Below are positions 21,701 through 30,771 of a stretch of 64,000 nucleotides of DNA, piece after piece. The stretch lies in the NCBI GenBank assembly GCA_030696315.1, contig JAUYSM010000073.1, forward strand, positions 1 to 64,000, read 5' to 3'. The stretch's first letter is position 1. Each line of letters begins with the position of its first letter. Both the position numbers and the translations under genes were made by a program. The notes beneath the pieces were generated by a model. That model was not told the DNA's origin, made no database searches, and worked only from the letters and a program-made list of their open reading frames with translations. The DNA is from Pseudohongiella sp. (GTDB taxonomy: Bacteria; Pseudomonadota; Gammaproteobacteria; Pseudomonadales; Pseudohongiellaceae).

Positions 21701-24700
21701 ATTGCCAAGGGTGTGGTTAAAGGTGCCCAACACATCATTACCATCGCCGCCTTCAACCAGTGAGGCAAAAAGTTGCGAGGCAAACAGCACGTCGTCTCCG
21801 CCCTGGCCATCAATGCTGATGGCACCATCCGGGCTGCCACCGGTGATCAGGTCCCGGTGTTGAGAGCCGATGATGCGTTCAAATTCGCCTATGCTTGTTG
21901 CTCTGCCGCCCGGGTTTGAGGTGTTGGCATCTGCCACGCGCAACTCAAAATTCACCTCGGGATTCGCTACACCGGCTATCTGTACACCGGGTACTTTTTT
22001 CACCACGCCGTTCACGCCCAGTGTGGGTTGTGTAAAGCGCGGGTCGTCATCATAAAGTGCAGTTAACGGTGCTTTTCCAGTCAACACACCGGCTGAAACC
22101 GGGTTCAGGTAAATATGCCAGGAATAATTGCTTTGACTGAAGTCCAGCGTGTCGATGCCCGTGAGCGGTGCTTGTCGGTTGTCATCGCCGTAAAACAGAT
22201 CTCCGTCGACATTGTTGTCGCCCCAGATACGCACCACGTCGTCACCTTCGCCACCGAAGAAGGTATCGGTTGCGTCTGGGCTGCTGACAAACAGATCGTT
22301 ACCTGGTCCACCAAAGATTAGGTTTTTGGTTGAGCCTTGGGTGTAAAGATCATCATCTCCGTCGTTGGCGTAAATGGTCTGACTAATACCCGCCGCTGTG
22401 TAGATAATGTCGCGGCCCTTGGTGGCAACAATATTTTCGACGCCTTCAAGGTTGTCGACACCAAAGCGGTCACCTTTCTCTATACTGGTTTTGTATTTGG
22501 AGACTTGTTGTTTATGCGGGACATCGGACGGGAAAATCACGATGCCGCCGGGCATGCTGTCAACCGTAAAGGCGTGATCACCCGTTGTTGCAAAATCGAT
22601 AAAGTCTATGGTGATTGAGTAGTGATCGGTGATGGCCGAGGTTGCATAGAAGATCTGCGAATAATCGCTGGACAGGTCAATAATGTAATCGTCACCCAGA
22701 CCCGCCACGTAGGTGTTAAAACCAGAGCCGCCTTCGATGTAGTCGTTGCCACCATCACCAATCAGCAGATCGTTGCCGTCGCCACCGAGCAGGATGTCAT
22801 CACCGTCAAGACCTCGGATCTGATCGTTCCCCGCCCCACCACTGATTTTGTTTATGCCGTCTGAGCCGATCAGCACATCACCGAATTTTGTACCGATGAC
22901 GTTCTCGATACCATTGATCTGACCCACAACGAAGCTCAGTCCTGGCACGACCCTGCCTTTGGAGTCGGCATGGATGGTGATAGAGGTGGGCCGATACAGC
23001 AGTTCTTTGGCAGTTTTGCCGAGGAATACATTCAGTGCATATTCGCTGAGATTGTAATCAACGGTGTCATTGCCGCCGATGTCGTCGATGATGTCCATAT
23101 CACCACTGCGCGGGCCGGGAATATAGATGTCATTACCCAAGCCACCGCGCAGTATGTCGCCCGCCGCACCGCGGCTTGTCACTGTCAGGGGATCGTTACT
23201 GCCACTGCTGAGTTGGTCGTTGCCGGCGCCGGTATCCAGAATATCCAGGCCGAGCGCACCAAAGATCAGATCTACTCCACCATCTGCGGTAAACACGGTC
23301 TTGCCGCCGAACTCGAGGGTAGAAAAGGTGGGAGTGACTTCTGTTCGACCGCCGGCTACGCTGCGTGTCTGAATGTAGGTATCGATTTTTCTCAGGTCGA
23401 GCACCGTGTCATCGAACACCAACACTTCAATGCCGCGGAGCTCATCAGTGCCCAGATTGATGCGATCGCTGAGGCCTTCAATTGAGGTGTCATCGCGTAA
23501 ATCCGTCACAAACCAGGTGCCGGTTGCAAAGCCGTCTTTGAGAATGCTGACAATGCCGTAGTCATTGATTGAGCCGGTATAAATCGCAAGGTCAGGCTGG
23601 TCTGGCGGGTTTGCTCCCCCATCCAACAGGTCATTGCCGCCACCACCAATCAGGATGTCCATGCCAGCGCCGCCGCGCAGGATATCGCCAAAAGCTGAAC
23701 CCAGCAGAATATCATCGCCTCCGAGCCCATCGAGGGTCAGCGCGCCACTGGCGTTAAGCGCCCCCATCAGGGTGTCGTCGCCTTCGGTCGCTATCGCAAA
23801 CTGATTGGGAAAATTGACATCGTCGAGTTTGGCTTTAACAGCGTTAAAAGGCGCTTCAATTTTCTGTTCGTAGAACTTTTTCATGTCGGACAGGAAAACA
23901 CGTTCCAGTTCAGCAATGATGCCGTTCAGGAAACTGGTGTCTGGGAGAATCTTGAGTATTTCGTTTGCCACCGCTTCAATTAACTTGTTGATGCCCGTGG
24001 CTTTAATGACTGCGTCCAGTGCCCATTCCAGCGGTTTGAGAAGCCAGCCAAAAATCGAGTCGAGGGCATCCAGTACAGGTTCCAGCGCGTTGTAAATTTT
24101 CTGGATGGGGGTAAACACCGGAGACAGCGCGTTGCTTACGGCTATGATCGCATTTGCAAATTCTTCGATAATCTGGAAAACAGGGTTTTCAACAAAGTTG
24201 GTTATTCCCTTGCCTGCATCCACGATGCCATCCAGCATCGCGGTCAGTTGTGACACCTCCAACGCAACTTCGGCTGCATCAGCCTGTGCCTCGGCAATTC
24301 TGAGTAATACCTTTTGCTTGGCATTTGAATCACTGCCTAAAAACGGGATGTCGCTACTAAACAGCTGCTTGGCGTCAGCCAGTTGTTGGCCAGCCACAGC
24401 GAGTTTGCGGGAGAAGGTGTCCGCAGCAACCCCAGCGTACAGGCCATACTTCTCGATTTTGCCCAAGGTGTCAGCAATTGGCTCGATGAACGCACCGATC
24501 TTGCGCTGTGTTTCAGAAAGATTTAACAGCTCCGCCTTGGTGCGGGCGGACCAGAATGCCAGCGCACCTGCGATGGGCTTGATAACTTTGGCGATGGTGC
24601 CAACAAATGGTTTGCCATCGAGGTAGTTGGCGGCTTTCTCAAGCGCCTGCACTTTCTGGTCAAGATCTTTGATTTTTTTGACCAGTGAGTCTCCGGTCTT

Positions 24701-24853
24701 GGCGTAAAGTTGCAGAGGTTTGAGCGACTTTTTGCCTAATTGTGCTGCGCTGGAGACGGTGTAAAGCGTGCTGGCAAGATCGCGGAAGGTGACGGCAGCT
24801 TCGGAACGGATGCTATCGGGAATTTGATCAAGAGGTGTTTTCTGGTCAGACAC
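15800..24853 (-). CDS. Giant RTX calcium-binding protein with FG-GAP propeller, likely type I secreted
   Basis: About 3,017 residues. Residues 1-345 are helical and hydrophobic, without a Sec signal. About 350-2200 hold many RTX nonapeptide clusters (for example GGDDILLGSAFGDILRGGAG, LYGGAGNYADRLDGGEGND) that bind calcium. About 2250-2690 contain seven FG-GAP motifs, among them DFNKDGIDDLIIG, DVNGDGIDDLIIG and DINGDGGADLLLG. An Ig-like stretch (FAYQWLRKGLPIAGAS) follows, then one more RTX repeat. A DUF4214-like C-terminal region (LLVTLLGRDNWQ, YEQLMKMALDAVLG) ends the protein. This suggests export by a type I system encoded elsewhere and use as an adhesin or extracellular enzyme/toxin. GTG 24853 is chosen because AAGGA lies 8 nt upstream; TTG at 24859 would be too close to it. 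Confidence 0.9.
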   Translation of the reverse strand: MSDQKTPLDQIPDSIRSEAAVTFRDLASTLYTVSSAAQLGKKSLKPLQLYAKTGDSLVKKIKDLDQKVQALEKAANYLDGKPFVGTIAKVIKPIAGALAFWSARTKAELLNLSETQRKIGAFIEPIADTLGKIEKYGLYAGVAADTFSRKLAVAGQQLADAKQLFSSDIPFLGSDSNAKQKVLLRIAEAQADAAEVALEVSQLTAMLDGIVDAGKGITNFVENPVFQIIEEFANAIIAVSNALSPVFTPIQKIYNALEPVLDALDSIFGWLLKPLEWALDAVIKATGINKLIEAVANEILKILPDTSFLNGIIAELERVFLSDMKKFYEQKIEAPFNAVKAKLDDVNFPNQFAIATEGDDTLMGALNASGALTLDGLGGDDILLGSAFGDILRGGAGMDILIGGGGNDLLDGGANPPDQPDLAIYTGSINDYGIVSILKDGFATGTWFVTDLRDDTSIEGLSDRINLGTDELRGIEVLVFDDTVLDLRKIDTYIQTRSVAGGRTEVTPTFSTLEFGGKTVFTADGGVDLIFGALGLDILDTGAGNDQLSSGSNDPLTVTSRGAAGDILRGGLGNDIYIPGPRSGDMDIIDDIGGNDTVDYNLSEYALNVFLGKTAKELLYRPTSITIHADSKGRVVPGLSFVVGQINGIENVIGTKFGDVLIGSDGINKISGGAGNDQIRGLDGDDILLGGDGNDLLIGDGGNDYIEGGSGFNTYVAGLGDDYIIDLSSDYSQIFYATSAITDHYSITIDFIDFATTGDHAFTVDSMPGGIVIFPSDVPHKQQVSKYKTSIEKGDRFGVDNLEGVENIVATKGRDIIYTAAGISQTIYANDGDDDLYTQGSTKNLIFGGPGNDLFVSSPDATDTFFGGEGDDVVRIWGDNNVDGDLFYGDDNRQAPLTGIDTLDFSQSNYSWHIYLNPVSAGVLTGKAPLTALYDDDPRFTQPTLGVNGVVKKVPGVQIAGVANPEVNFELRVADANTSNPGGRATSIGEFERIIGSQHRDLITGGSPDGAISIDGQGGDDVLFASQLFASLVEGGDGNDVLGTFNHTLGNETPKSLFNPALIAVLNGGKGDDTFVGGDFREQIDGGEGINLLTYEVSTSGVTVDLTTKTLDRGYATGDILIGGIVNAIGSQFDDIITGDEQDNELVGWDGNDIIHGMDGSDQLFGNDGDDQLFGGSGNDVLHGGNGADLLDGGDGNDTASWSLYQVHPKAGINRLTNDTTGVIADLKTGKAGLDTLVSIENLIGGVGDDQLFGDDNDNFLGGGAGNDLLDGRGGNDVLVGGRGDDILRGGDGDDYLSGGAGNNQLDGGAGTDSIDYSSLTYGVTVVMAGAGSRAALTSGEVTSLTPVDAYVWTDSLKSVPGPTGLPGDMIQTGTKETRFTYQIRDQGTDDPSDDVRIQEDPITPERIWKLNPLFAETPDDLKEVRFLPDEGLLPEQEVSVIQQYVSSRDQFTNIERIIGGKGNDNFVGNAEDTFFFGGAGADTIDGGAGIDTAGYQHSPTGVTIDLTKLVFKGGDAEGDSLKNIENIIGSAFADTLVGDNNNNRLTPGAGNDNVSGGGGTDTVVFEFASTGVYYQLLAGKLRVIAADGPTVLSIDTISDDIEFLEFTDKTLSFADAVKFVVRGTESNNLLTGTIIADFIEGLGGDDIINGLDGDDILDGGTGNDLLNGGAGNDRLIGGTGLDQFAGGLGDDTYVVDNSNEIIIEALNEGNDTVETSVNFTLPAHVENALVIEGKSVSVTGNSLNNVLRGGIGNQTLLGLAGNDTLDGGEGADIMVGGAGDDIYFVDNFGDVVGPETADGGTDTVITRISMKVPENIENLVVDGDVSITLTGDYRNNRFFDGSNSILNATDALQGKGNSTFDGGAGQDSLTLSYAFADSSFALDVNGFLNITNGSQTDKARSIESFVFTDKTVTYDELFETLFPKEDVQLFAGNRFDTKHPIDMSPEGGGKQFLFMSQRSAGENDGNRYYFNTEFQTNGKGFFEGSGLLNPQTGTVSRLAVDFSGGNTTQMSVSGFSKPMLTMITANWLFYQNAIFGGDDRITGSYHSDKLYGYRGDDIIFGGLGDKENYNVEGSAPSPRPSTIRDPGKTATNPAFFVFDGDDYIDGGEGNDILDGGTGADTLIGGPGDDILYGGAGNYADRLDGGEGNDTLTGGAGADVVVLSLGMGHDVMTDWEVGVDVLDTSSLGINGASLLTYAIAGLNTVISLPDGSTLTLKNVQLPGIASNVVDLSKNTFNGKTFDIGSLANHVALNGIGDINKDGRGDFAIGNLSIASSGSLPGIFTLNTTVYLGDPTSPGSKSFKLLSKLDDTSLAISTAGDFNKDGIDDLIIGGNQQSYILFGKTTAFDPIINLDNLDGKNGFQINVAGGYLETYVAGGFDFNGDGFDDVVIGAPLDSNLGGAAYVVFGSAGPFNAKLDIATLNGSNGMRINGFGSFTLAGESVSNAGDVNGDGIDDLIIGAPYLEVSDPAGIGSNDLIGGAFIVYGSKAPLPAALDLMTMAATQGTKITGVYASGQDRTGGLVAGGGDVNGDGYDDVIIGVMRPTSPTIPDQPARAYLVYGSAGGLGEMLRLEDLNGNNGSAFKLDFPGPNHYALGEGSVAIVDDLNNDRLADIVIGARTTTVFSPEGKPTQVNNGKVFVVYGNKQSLGASVNLDNISSREGFIVISPDGSGFGGEVASAGDINGDGGADLLLGRTDAPSVVLFGSPRTDKPLSGTALVAGPAIVGKTLSIDTSALNDADGLSTFAYQWLRKGLPIAGASAATYVVKSDDAGSEISARLTITDGLGKVSTLTSNTSNAVQIDYATVAPVFDPNEILIGTNGKDVFTGGTGNDRIDGKAGIDVAKYQGLKSSFQITRNGTELTVKDLLGNEGTDTLVSVERLVFGDKALAFDIDGNAGLVAKLLVTLLGRDNWQIPEYVSIGLDLLENAGYTYEQLMKMALDAVLGPNPSNETLVKLVYTNVVGVVPPQADLEFYLGQIANGTSTQVSLAIDTALHPLNQSYIQLIGLADKGVEFVFG

Positions 24854-24883
24854 GGTCAAGGTCCTTCGCTTTTTTATTTTTCA

Positions 24884-24898
24884 GCACCATGATGGTGC
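24884..24898. promoter_or_regulatory. Short palindrome in the RTX leader
   Basis: GCACCAT (24884-24890) and ATGGTGC (24892-24898) are exact arms around one base, about 30 nt upstream of the RTX start. It could be an operator half-turn apart or an mRNA stem near the ribosome site. Function not known. Confidence 0.35.
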
Positions 24899-25073
24899 AA
24901 CCCTTTTGGGAGAGGGCTTCTTATGATCGAACGGAGATGTCCGAAGATTGAACCTACCTGACCTAGCGCTGAGGCTAGCATGTTCTTAGCGAATACCACA
25001 AATGTTCAGGGTGAGCTGAAGGGGGTAAAAATAGGGGGGGAATTGATTGTAACCAGTAATTCAAAATCCTGGT

Positions 25074-27401
25074 TTACAAAGTTTGTTTTTTGTCCATCCA
25101 ATGTTCAAATGCTGCTACAGGCAAAGGTCTGGATATCAAATAACCCTGTGCATATTGGCAGCCCATGTCCAGCAGCATGTTGCGTTGTTCCGTTGTTTCA
25201 ACTCCCTCAGCGATAGTATCCAATTCAAATACCTTACTGATATTGATAAAGCTCTGGATGATGGCAATGTCGTCTTTGCTGTCAATCATATCGCGCACAA
25301 AACTTTGATCAATTTTCAAGTAATCAATTGGCAGGCGTTTCAGATACGACAAAGACGAGTATCCAGTGCCGAAGTCATCAATGGCGACTTTTATACCGGA
25401 ACGTCTGATTTGCTCAAGATTGCTGATGGCTGTGTTGATGTCGCCGAGTGCGCTGCTTTCCAGCACTTCAATCTCAAAGCCCTCTGCGCCTGCGTTTGCA
25501 GAGCGTTGAAGAATGGCCATCAGGCGCTTTGGGAAACCGGGATCCTGCAGGCTGAGCGCACTGATGTTGACACTGATTTTTAATGCAGGCCATTGTTTGC
25601 GCCAAGTATGTAATTGTTCGGCTGCCTTCAAGATTACCCAGTTATCAATGAGTAATGAAATGGCATGATTTTCTGTGGCCGGCATAAAGGCGCCCGGTGT
25701 CAGCAAGCCATTGCCGGGGTGCTGCCATCGGATGAGGGCTTCAGCACCCACAACCTCGCCACTCAACATGTTTATCTTTGCTTGATAAAACAACTCAAAC
25801 TCATTGTGCGCCAACCCGCGTTCTATTTCTTTGAGCAAGGTATGCCGTTTACGTTCGGCATTTTCCTGGCTCTGATCAAGAATGTGAAACTGCGATTTGC
25901 CTCTGATTTTGGCGAGATAAAGGGCATGTGCTGCCTGGCGAAGCAAAGCCTCGGAGCTGCTGCCTTCATCATTAGACCGATACTTGACCCCAGCACTCAG
26001 TGAAAAACGAATTTCGATGTTGTCGACGGACAAGGGACCTTGCATCACGGAAAGCGACTCGGCCAGGAACTGATCCAGAGTATTAAACGCGGGCGCTTTT
26101 TCGATAAACAGCAAAAACTCATCGCCGCCCAGACGTCCCATATAAGCGCCTGCTGGCAACTTATTGTTTGCTTCATTTGCAAATGCCCTGAGCAGCTTGT
26201 CACCAAACTCGGCGCCGTAATCGATATTGATGCTAGAGAAGTCATCGATGTCCAAATGGACGATTAACATGTTTTCAAAAGATTTTTTAAGTTGCAGATC
26301 CAGAAGGCGTTTGATGCCATTTCGATTCAGCAAACCGGTCAAGTCGTCGAAGAAAGCCACATGCTCCAGTTGCAGGCTGTATTTTTTTCGCTCAGTAATA
26401 TCTCTGAAAACGCCAACGGCACAAGTTTGGCCCATCATGATTAACGGGCCATGGATGCTGATTTCGACATCAATCATCTGCCCTGACGCAGTATTTACAA
26501 TGGTTTCGAAACGATCCCAAGGGCTGTTTGATGCGCCAAGTTCAGTCAGTTTTTGGAGATGGAACTCCCGCGTGACGGGCGGGTGCAAATCGAGCACCTT
26601 CATGGTGCATAAATGCGCCAAGGAATGCCCCGTCAGTACTTCCGCCGCTCGGTTGGCATCCACAATGTTGCCGGAAGGAACCTCAGCTAACACAATGGCA
26701 TCCGGGATGGCATTGATCAAAATGTGGTAGCGCTCTTCACTGGCGGCCAGTTGTTGCGCTGCCAATTGTTCAGCGGTATCACGCAATGCCTGTTCCAGAC
26801 GTTGTCGGGCAATTTTTTGTTTCATCAGCTCGATGGTGCTGGCGCTGAGTTCACCGTACATGTCCAGGACCGCTCTGATCAGATTTGCCAGTGCACCGGT
26901 CATTTCCTGATTGGCTGCCGCAAAGGCGCCATCCATGTCGGTGCCTTGATCCATGCTGAGTGAGGCGAGCGCCATGCGCTTGTCATTGTCCAGAATGTGA
27001 AACGCCAGCCAGCGCGTTAAATAGCCAAACAGTTCATCGGCAAAGTCCTCAACACAGCCACTGGTGGTTTGAATCGACTTTATTTTTTCAAAAAACTCGT
27101 GATGGGCATGCTCATGCACTGCCAAAAAACTGGTGCCGGAAAAGTGCTTGTGCCAGATTTCCTCTTCGGCCTTGAAGTGGAAGTCCGCATAATCAGAAAG
27201 CTCCTGAATCACGCTTTTCAGATTGTCCGGGGTAGAAGACTCTGACACAAAATGATTGGCCAGCTTATTCAGAATGGCGACCAGGGTTTTGTGTTGCTCA
27301 TCAATAAGCGCGATCCCGGTCGCAAAGTTTTCATTCCATGGGAATATTACGAAGTCTTGATTGGCGGGCGTAGTTTCGTAGGAGATTAAATCACGTGACA
27401 T
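25074..27401 (-). CDS. Bacteriohaemerythrin-PAS-GGDEF-EAL protein (c-di-GMP turnover)
   Basis: A 775-residue signalling protein. Residues about 20-145 form a haemerythrin domain with the complete di-iron set H37, H75, E79, H96, H100, H135 and D140. It is expected to bind O2 or NO. A PAS domain (about 218-330) follows. The GGDEF domain retains the intact LGGDEFLLF motif. The EAL domain retains EALIRW, DDFGTGYSSL, YLKIDQSFV and AEGVET, so both synthesis and breakdown of c-di-GMP appear possible. No transmembrane segment is seen. ATG 27401 is preferred over TTG 27404. The gene is upstream of and collinear with the giant RTX gene (220 nt gap), suggesting oxygen-linked control of attachment; that link is inference. 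Confidence 0.92.
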   Translation of the reverse strand: MSRDLISYETTPANQDFVIFPWNENFATGIALIDEQHKTLVAILNKLANHFVSESSTPDNLKSVIQELSDYADFHFKAEEEIWHKHFSGTSFLAVHEHAHHEFFEKIKSIQTTSGCVEDFADELFGYLTRWLAFHILDNDKRMALASLSMDQGTDMDGAFAAANQEMTGALANLIRAVLDMYGELSASTIELMKQKIARQRLEQALRDTAEQLAAQQLAASEERYHILINAIPDAIVLAEVPSGNIVDANRAAEVLTGHSLAHLCTMKVLDLHPPVTREFHLQKLTELGASNSPWDRFETIVNTASGQMIDVEISIHGPLIMMGQTCAVGVFRDITERKKYSLQLEHVAFFDDLTGLLNRNGIKRLLDLQLKKSFENMLIVHLDIDDFSSINIDYGAEFGDKLLRAFANEANNKLPAGAYMGRLGGDEFLLFIEKAPAFNTLDQFLAESLSVMQGPLSVDNIEIRFSLSAGVKYRSNDEGSSSEALLRQAAHALYLAKIRGKSQFHILDQSQENAERKRHTLLKEIERGLAHNEFELFYQAKINMLSGEVVGAEALIRWQHPGNGLLTPGAFMPATENHAISLLIDNWVILKAAEQLHTWRKQWPALKISVNISALSLQDPGFPKRLMAILQRSANAGAEGFEIEVLESSALGDINTAISNLEQIRRSGIKVAIDDFGTGYSSLSYLKRLPIDYLKIDQSFVRDMIDSKDDIAIIQSFINISKVFELDTIAEGVETTEQRNMLLDMGCQYAQGYLISRPLPVAAFEHWMDKKQTL

Positions 27402-27517
27402 CAAGCTAAGTGCTCTGGTTATTCTATGCAGTTGTCAAACCAGTCTACAATTTAACCAGGTGCTTAGATACTCCATACTTGTAAAGGCTTGTAATCGGTG
27501 TTGGCCCTGACTACTGC

Positions 27518-28963
27518 TCAGCACTCACTCACACTGACCGGAATGTTAATCGCCAGCCCGCCATCGGAAGTTTCCTTATAGCGGCTGTTCATATCCAGTG
27601 CGGTGTCCCACATGGTTTTGATCACCACGTCCAATGATACTTTGGCACTGGCGGGATCGCTGTGCAGCGCCAGTTGCGAGGCGGTGATGGCCTTGATGGC
27701 GCCCATGGTGTTGCGCTCAATGCACGGTACTTGCACCAGTCCGCCAATCGGGTCGCAGGTCATGCCGAGATGATGTTCCATCGCGATTTCTGCCGCCATC
27801 ATGCATTGTTCTGCGCTGCCACCCAGGCACTCAGTCAGGCCGGCCGCGGCCATTGCTGAGGACACGCCAATTTCAGCCTGGCAGCCACCCATGGCGGCTG
27901 AGATTGTTGCGCGTTTTTTGAAAATGCAGCCGATTTCGGATGCGGTGTATAAAAACCGCAGAATCAGATCGTTGTCCGTTTGCTGCTCAGTCAGCCCCTC
28001 ACGAAACACCAACAGATATTGCAGCACGGCAGGAATGACGCCGGCTGCACCGTTTGTGGGCGCAGTAACCACTCTGCCGAATGCCGCGTTCTGTTCGTTC
28101 ACCGCCAGCGCAAAACAACTGACCCAATCCAGTGTATAGGCAAATCCTGTACCCTGAGTACGGATAGCCTGTATCCATGCGGGGTAGTCATTGTAGCTGC
28201 TTGTTTTGAGCAGTCGCTTATTGAACTGAGATGCGCGCCGCATGACATTCAAACCACCAGGCAGCATGCCGTCGCTATGGCAACCGCTGTACATACATTG
28301 GCGCATCACGTGCCAGATGTTCAACACGGCGGCACGTGTGTCATGGTCCGCCCGCCAGGCTTTTTCGTTTTCTGCGACTACACCGGAAATGGGCAGACCG
28401 GTTTGTTTACACCAACGTGACAGGTCGAGAGCAGATTCAATTGGGTAGGGGAGTGTCACGGCAGGTGTGCTGTTGTGTTGGAGTTGATCCTCCTGCACCA
28501 CAAAACCGCCACCCACAGAGTAATAAATTTCAGTGCGTGCACTGCCATCATTAAACGTGGCGCAGAACGCCAGTCCATTGGAATGAAATGGCAACATCTC
28601 TTGTGTCAGAAACAGAATATCGCGTGCCGGATCAAAGCTGATGCACTGACCCGTACCAAGTGTCAGCCTCTTCAGATCACGAATGCTGCGAATGCGTGGG
28701 CGAATATTGTCGACATCAAAACTGACAGGATCTTCACCCACAAGGCCCAGCATCAGTGCGATGTCGGTACCGTGACCCTTGCCGGTTTTAGCGAGTGATC
28801 CATACAGTTTTATCTGCACGCTTGTTATTGGATTGCCCTCAGTGATGTGGCTGGAACCCAGGGTTTCAAGAAAGCGTGTTGCTGCATTCCACGGGCCCAG
28901 CGTGTGTGAACTGCTTGGGCCAATACCGATCTTGAACATGTCCAGTACGGATAAGGATTCCAC
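27518..28963 (-). CDS. sdaA: L-serine ammonia-lyase (serine dehydratase), iron-sulfur type
   Basis: Deaminates L-serine to pyruvate and ammonia using a 4Fe-4S cluster. The opening [18 protein letters not shown] is the family hallmark. Cysteines for the cluster are visible in MGGCQAEIG and in [18 protein letters not shown]. An open frame extends upstream to 29095 but would overlap the ABC permease gene by 127 nt with foreign sequence. GTG 28963, with AAGG just upstream at the end of the permease gene, gives 481 residues (family about 455); ATG 28939 is a shorter alternative. It begins 5 nt after the permease stop, so it is probably in one transcript with the exporter. Confidence 0.93.
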   Translation of the reverse strand: MESLSVLDMFKIGIGPSSSHTLGPWNAATRFLETLGSSHITEGNPITSVQIKLYGSLAKTGKGHGTDIALMLGLVGEDPVSFDVDNIRPRIRSIRDLKRLTLGTGQCISFDPARDILFLTQEMLPFHSNGLAFCATFNDGSARTEIYYSVGGGFVVQEDQLQHNSTPAVTLPYPIESALDLSRWCKQTGLPISGVVAENEKAWRADHDTRAAVLNIWHVMRQCMYSGCHSDGMLPGGLNVMRRASQFNKRLLKTSSYNDYPAWIQAIRTQGTGFAYTLDWVSCFALAVNEQNAAFGRVVTAPTNGAAGVIPAVLQYLLVFREGLTEQQTDNDLILRFLYTASEIGCIFKKRATISAAMGGCQAEIGVSSAMAAAGLTECLGGSAEQCMMAAEIAMEHHLGMTCDPIGGLVQVPCIERNTMGAIKAITASQLALHSDPASAKVSLDVVIKTMWDTALDMNSRYKETSDGGLAINIPVSVSEC

Positions 28964-28968
28964 AGTGC

Positions 28969-29730
28969 TTACACCTTGATTTTGTAACCGGTCTTGAATA
29001 TCCACCAGATCACCGCCAGGCACACCACCATAAACAGAAAAATCATACTCAGGCTGAAGGCTGCGTTGACATCGGATACCCCATAAAAACTCCATCGGAA
29101 ACCATTCACCAGGTAGACCACCGGGTTAAACAAGGCGACGGTCTGCCAGATACCGGGCAGCATGCTGATAGAGTAGAAACTGCCACCCAGAAATGTTAAG
29201 GGCATCACCACCATCATTGGCACAATCTGTAAACGCTCAAAGCCGTCCGCCCATACCCCCAGAATAAAACCGAACAGGCAGAAGGTCACTGAAATCAGCA
29301 CCAGAAAAGCCAGCATCCACACGGGATACACAATGGAAAAATCCACAAAAAAGCGCGCTGTCAGCAAAATAATCAAACCCAGCACCACGGATTTGGTGGC
29401 GGCTGCGCCCACATACGCAATCACAATTTCAAAGGCCGAAATGGGTGCCGCCAGAATCTCATAGATGGTGCCAGTGAACCGTGGCATATAAATACCAAAC
29501 GCCGCGTTGTTGATGCTTTCCACCAGAATGGTGAGCAGAATGAGACCGGGCACAATAAAAGCGGCATAACTGACGCCATCAATGTCCATCATGCGTGAAC
29601 CAATGGCTGAGCCGAAAACAATAAAATAAAGCGAGGTTGATAACACCGGAGAAACGATGCTCTGTTTCCAGGTGCGCAGCGTGCGGTGTATTTCAAATTG
29701 ATAAATTGCCTTGATCGCCTGTACATTCAT
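28969..29730 (-). CDS. ABC-2 type permease, YadH-like
   Basis: A 253-residue inner-membrane permease with six predicted helices. The family-typical [19 protein letters not shown] near the fifth helix and the cytoplasmic [20 protein letters not shown] segment are present. It pairs with the ATPase gene immediately upstream (4-nt overlap) to make a two-component exporter of the YadG/YadH, DrrAB or NodIJ type. Substrate is unknown; related systems export lipids, drugs or polysaccharide. Confidence 0.88.
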   Translation of the reverse strand: MNVQAIKAIYQFEIHRTLRTWKQSIVSPVLSTSLYFIVFGSAIGSRMMDIDGVSYAAFIVPGLILLTILVESINNAAFGIYMPRFTGTIYEILAAPISAFEIVIAYVGAAATKSVVLGLIILLTARFFVDFSIVYPVWMLAFLVLISVTFCLFGFILGVWADGFERLQIVPMMVVMPLTFLGGSFYSISMLPGIWQTVALFNPVVYLVNGFRWSFYGVSDVNAAFSLSMIFLFMVVCLAVIWWIFKTGYKIKV

Positions 29731-30692
29731 TGGGCTTCTCCTTTTGATGCGTCGGCGTTTGTATCGTTGTCTGACACCAGGCTGACAAAAATATCTTCCA
29801 GTGAGCTTTGTGAGGTCTGCAGGTCGCGAAACTCAATGCCATGGTCATACAAGGTGCGGATGACTCTGCCAATTTCGCCGTAATCGCTGCGCGTGTCATA
29901 GGTGTAAGTGAGTTTATTGCCGTTGTTGCTGAGCACCAGACCATCAATTTGAATGGCTGAGGGCAACGCAGTCAGCGGTGAGGGCAGTTCCATGACCAGT
30001 TCACGTTTGCCCAGCTTTTTCATCAATTCGGCTTTTTCTTCCACCAGCACAATACGGCCTTTGTTGATAACACCCACGCGGTCGGCCATGTCTTCGGCTT
30101 CCTCGATGTAGTGGGTGGTCAGAATAATGGTCACGCCGTCTTGTTTGAGTGCCCGGATCATCTGCCACATGTCGCGGCGCAGTTCGACATCGACGCCGGC
30201 GGTGGGTTCGTCCAGAAACAGAATCTGCGGTTGGTGAGATAATGCTTTGGCAATCAACACCCGGCGCTTCATGCCGCCGGACAAGGTCATGAGTTTGTTG
30301 TCTTTTTTGTCCCACAGAGAAAGACTACGCAACAGCTTTTCCAGGTACACGTCATCGGGCTTTTTGCCATACAGGCCGCGGGTCAGATTGACGGTCGCCC
30401 ACACAGTTTCGAACATGCTGATCGAGATTTCCTGCGGCACCAGACCTATTTTTTTACGAACTTCACGGTAGTTTTTGATCACATCCAGGCCATCCACCTT
30501 GAGTTCACCCGGACCAGGGTTTACCAAGCCGCACAGGATGCTGATCAAAGTAGTTTTACCGGCACCGTTGGGGCCTAACAGGGCAAAAATCTCGCCACGT
30601 TTGATCGTCAGGTTGATGTCATCCAGTGCCGCAAACCCCGACGGGTACACTTTGCTCAGCTGGCGTATAGAAATGATTGCATCGTCAGGCAT
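29727..30692 (-). CDS. ABC transporter ATP-binding protein, YadG-like
   Basis: A 321-residue ATPase with Walker [10 protein letters not shown], signature [15 protein letters not shown], Walker [13 protein letters not shown] and the switch His in [16 protein letters not shown]-terminal extension is typical of the DrrA/YadG class. I prefer ATG 30692 (GGAAG upstream) over GTG 30749, which would add 19 residues without homology. It is first gene of an operon with the YadH-like permease and serine dehydratase, and diverges from the HbpS-like gene. Confidence 0.9.
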   Translation of the reverse strand: MPDDAIISIRQLSKVYPSGFAALDDINLTIKRGEIFALLGPNGAGKTTLISILCGLVNPGPGELKVDGLDVIKNYREVRKKIGLVPQEISISMFETVWATVNLTRGLYGKKPDDVYLEKLLRSLSLWDKKDNKLMTLSGGMKRRVLIAKALSHQPQILFLDEPTAGVDVELRRDMWQMIRALKQDGVTIILTTHYIEEAEDMADRVGVINKGRIVLVEEKAELMKKLGKRELVMELPSPLTALPSAIQIDGLVLSNNGNKLTYTYDTRSDYGEIGRVIRTLYDHGIEFRDLQTSQSSLEDIFVSLVSDNDTNADASKGEAQ

Positions 30693-30771
30693 GTTGCTGC
30701 TTCCGTTTTCACTGGGTAGTGTGTGAGGCACCGCTTTCTTCTTCGACACAAGAGAATTGATACCAAAAACT

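Noticed and set aside
18400..23700. Periodic DNA repeats resembling a CRISPR or satellite array
   Set aside because: The periodicity is about 27 bp in frame and encodes RTX nonapeptides; there are no conserved direct repeats with unique spacers.
16610..24626. Many plus-strand open frames opposite the RTX gene
   Set aside because: They arise because GC-rich GGxGxD repeat codons lack stops on the other strand; the translations are low-complexity Ile/Val/Ala or Pro/Ser runs.
28964..29095. Extended N terminus of serine dehydratase
   Set aside because: It lies inside the ABC permease gene and precedes the family-typical opening; GTG 28963 is better supported.
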